From the NCBI RefSeq assembly GCF_023856365.1, contig NC_064552.1, positions 10,265,660 through 10,329,659 on the forward strand: DNA of 64,000 bases, in the 5' to 3' direction. The DNA comes from Brienomyrus brachyistius (Eukaryota > Chordata > Actinopteri > Osteoglossiformes > Mormyridae). The notes under the pieces are model-generated. The model was given only the letters and a program-made list of their open reading frames with translations, was not told the DNA's origin and ran no database searches. The translations under genes were made by a program, and so were the position numbers. Shown piece by piece: positions 62,651-64,000 of this stretch (positions are counted from its first letter, which is position 1; every line of letters starts with the position of its first letter).

Positions 62651-63785
62651 AACAAATAATTTTTTTATTTATTACTGTTTTGGTCAGTGCCCAATTCCAT
62701 AAATGCTATTTTATAGTTTTGATGTCTGTAATTATTCTAAGATGTAGAGAATATTACAAAATTTTGAGTGTGTGTGTGTGTGTCCAGGGCTGTGTGGTGG
62801 CTCTTTATTATGTGAAGAGTTCCTCCAGGTACTACAGTTATCTCCAGCGGCGATTCTAGGCAATTTAAACTGGGGGGGGATGGGGGAGGGGGGTTTGGCC
62901 AGACTGAGGCCAGTGGTTCAGTTAGTGGGACCAGATGCATTTGACCTTAATGTCCTCCATGTATTACTTACACTAGATTGCCAGCATTAAGAAGCAAAAG
63001 ACAATTATGAAAACCGGTAAGCTACTTATGCAATGCTATACAGTCATATTTTACAGATTTAACAAATACTAGCTTGCTTCCACCAGCTTGATTGTTTTTT
63101 TTCTGCCATTAACTTCACTTTTCACCAGCTGAAGGGACTCGACCCCCCGACACACTGGCGTTAAGAGTCCGTCAGGAAAATGTGCTTCTGTTTCTGTTTC
63201 GCTTGTTCCCAGCGCACAAAAATTTTAGCCCCCGTATATAAATATGAATAATAAACATAACAATAATAATACATTTATTTCAGACTCAAATAGTATATGT
63301 ATTTGCTACTTGCATGTTATCACAGGGCCCCCACCGGGGGAGGGGAGGGCTCTGATATGGCCTGGGACGGACCCCTGTGCCCTTGTATTACGTAAAAGGT
63401 TGGAGGATGCATGAATATATTAATCTACATTTCTGCCTTATAAGGACTTCACAGAAATAAGCAAAAAAACGATGAATTTCTAATTATATTCCTAAAACAG
63501 AGAAATGTTTGTCATTTGGAGGTAGGTGTAATGGTTTGTCTGGTATGTAGGGATGCTGGTGACTCATCCCCGGCCGTAATGTACCTTTGCCCTCCGACAA
63601 AGTCTCTGAATATCAACCTCATAGCCGTTATTCCCAGCTATGTTAATTAAAGGAGTAATCCCACGGTCATTCTGCTCTAACTGTCACGCTGGCGGTCTTC
63701 TGTATTGTTTCATCAAACCCTAAGCTAATGGAGGTAGCTTCGGCGTGATTAGATGTTAATCCTTCAAACTCTCTGTCCGCTGCAG

Positions 63786-63849
63786 CGTTCCCACGTTCCA
63801 AGGCCTTCCGGAGGAGATACTGAGCAAGCTGGCTGACGTACTGGAGGAG
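63786..63849 (+). CDS. prkg1: prkg1 exon 5, start of the CNB-A to CNB-B link
   Basis: The acceptor GTCCGCTGCAG ends at 63785. One base completes S231, then V232-E252 follow (VPTFQGLPEEILSKLADVLE and a final E), and the exon ends in phase 0 before a GTAAGC donor at 63850. It corresponds to the helical segment that precedes CNB-B in PKG I. Compared with recalled human sequence, one difference is seen (Ser to Gly in FQGLP). It is short (64 nt). The next exon, expected to start with the THYENG-like part of CNB-B, lies outside the window. Confidence 0.95.
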
Positions 63850-64000
63850 GTAAGCGGAGAGGACACTTCTCATCAAATTGAATCAGCGCTTCATTTATGC
63901 AAACATTTTACTGTTTGATAGCAGAGAATCCTCCTTTTAGGCGAACTAGGTCTGTTTCCATCATGTTAGACTTAAGCATATTTTATAGGATAATGTATTG
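63850..64000 (+). other. prkg1: prkg1 intron 5, left part
   Basis: It starts with the donor GTAAGC. The remaining 151 bp show no feature and the intron runs out of the window. Confidence 0.9.

Larger units (their letters stand above)
59080..63785 (+). other. prkg1: prkg1 intron 4
   Basis: The intron runs from GTGAGG at 59080 to GCAG at 63785 (4.7 kb) and is mostly AT-rich. It holds a 19-bp tandem repeat (61491), a Tc1 remnant (62303) and a SINE fragment (62525). Nothing was recognised in 59350-61480 or 62960-63780. Confidence 0.9.

Overview
The window is vertebrate nuclear DNA, almost certainly from a teleost fish. It has large introns with GT...AG borders, tRNA-derived SINEs and fish-type MITEs, Tc1/mariner remnants, and long tetranucleotide arrays. 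One protein-coding gene is supported: prkg1 (cGMP-dependent protein kinase 1) on the + strand, carried as its first five coding exons. I assign the exons by recalled similarity to vertebrate PKG I; no alignment was run. I cannot tell which teleost paralogue (prkg1a or prkg1b) this is, nor name the species.

Layout of the gene: the isoform I-beta first coding exon is at 5992-6296 (leucine zipper and autoinhibitory linker). Exons at 15208-15374, 32136-32249 and 58974-59079 encode the first cyclic-nucleotide-binding domain (CNB-A). The exon at 63786-63849 starts the connection to CNB-B. The five exons join in frame, with splice phases 2, 1, 1, 2 and 0, and encode residues 1-252. CNB-B and the kinase domain lie beyond the right edge. 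The alternative I-alpha first exon was not recognised here.

Bases 1 to about 5,800 are noncoding; they may be intergenic, or intronic to an upstream I-alpha transcript. Intron 1 (8.9 kb) holds a large compound tetranucleotide array followed directly by a SINE, a CpG-rich islet, and a full SINE with target-site duplication ending 63 bp before exon 2. Intron 2 (16.8 kb) holds a palindromic MITE, a minus-strand SINE, a hAT-like MITE nested in a larger foldback element, a second copy of the intron 1 SINE, and a 71-bp satellite array. Intron 3 (26.7 kb) holds a 22-bp minisatellite interrupted by a 63-bp exact copy of DNA found 1.07 kb downstream, a MITE with a near-perfect 8-bp duplication, a degraded Tc1 transposase beside a 36-bp tandem repeat, a solo-LTR-like insertion inside a TIR element, a diverged 169-bp dimer, CpG-rich islets, and a SINE-tail remnant close to exon 4. 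Intron 4 (4.7 kb) holds a deleted Tc1 element abutting a SINE fragment.

I found no evidence of a new biological system. The most unusual structures are the interrupted minisatellite, the two nested transposon insertions, and SINE-derived sequence close upstream of two of the four internal splice acceptors.
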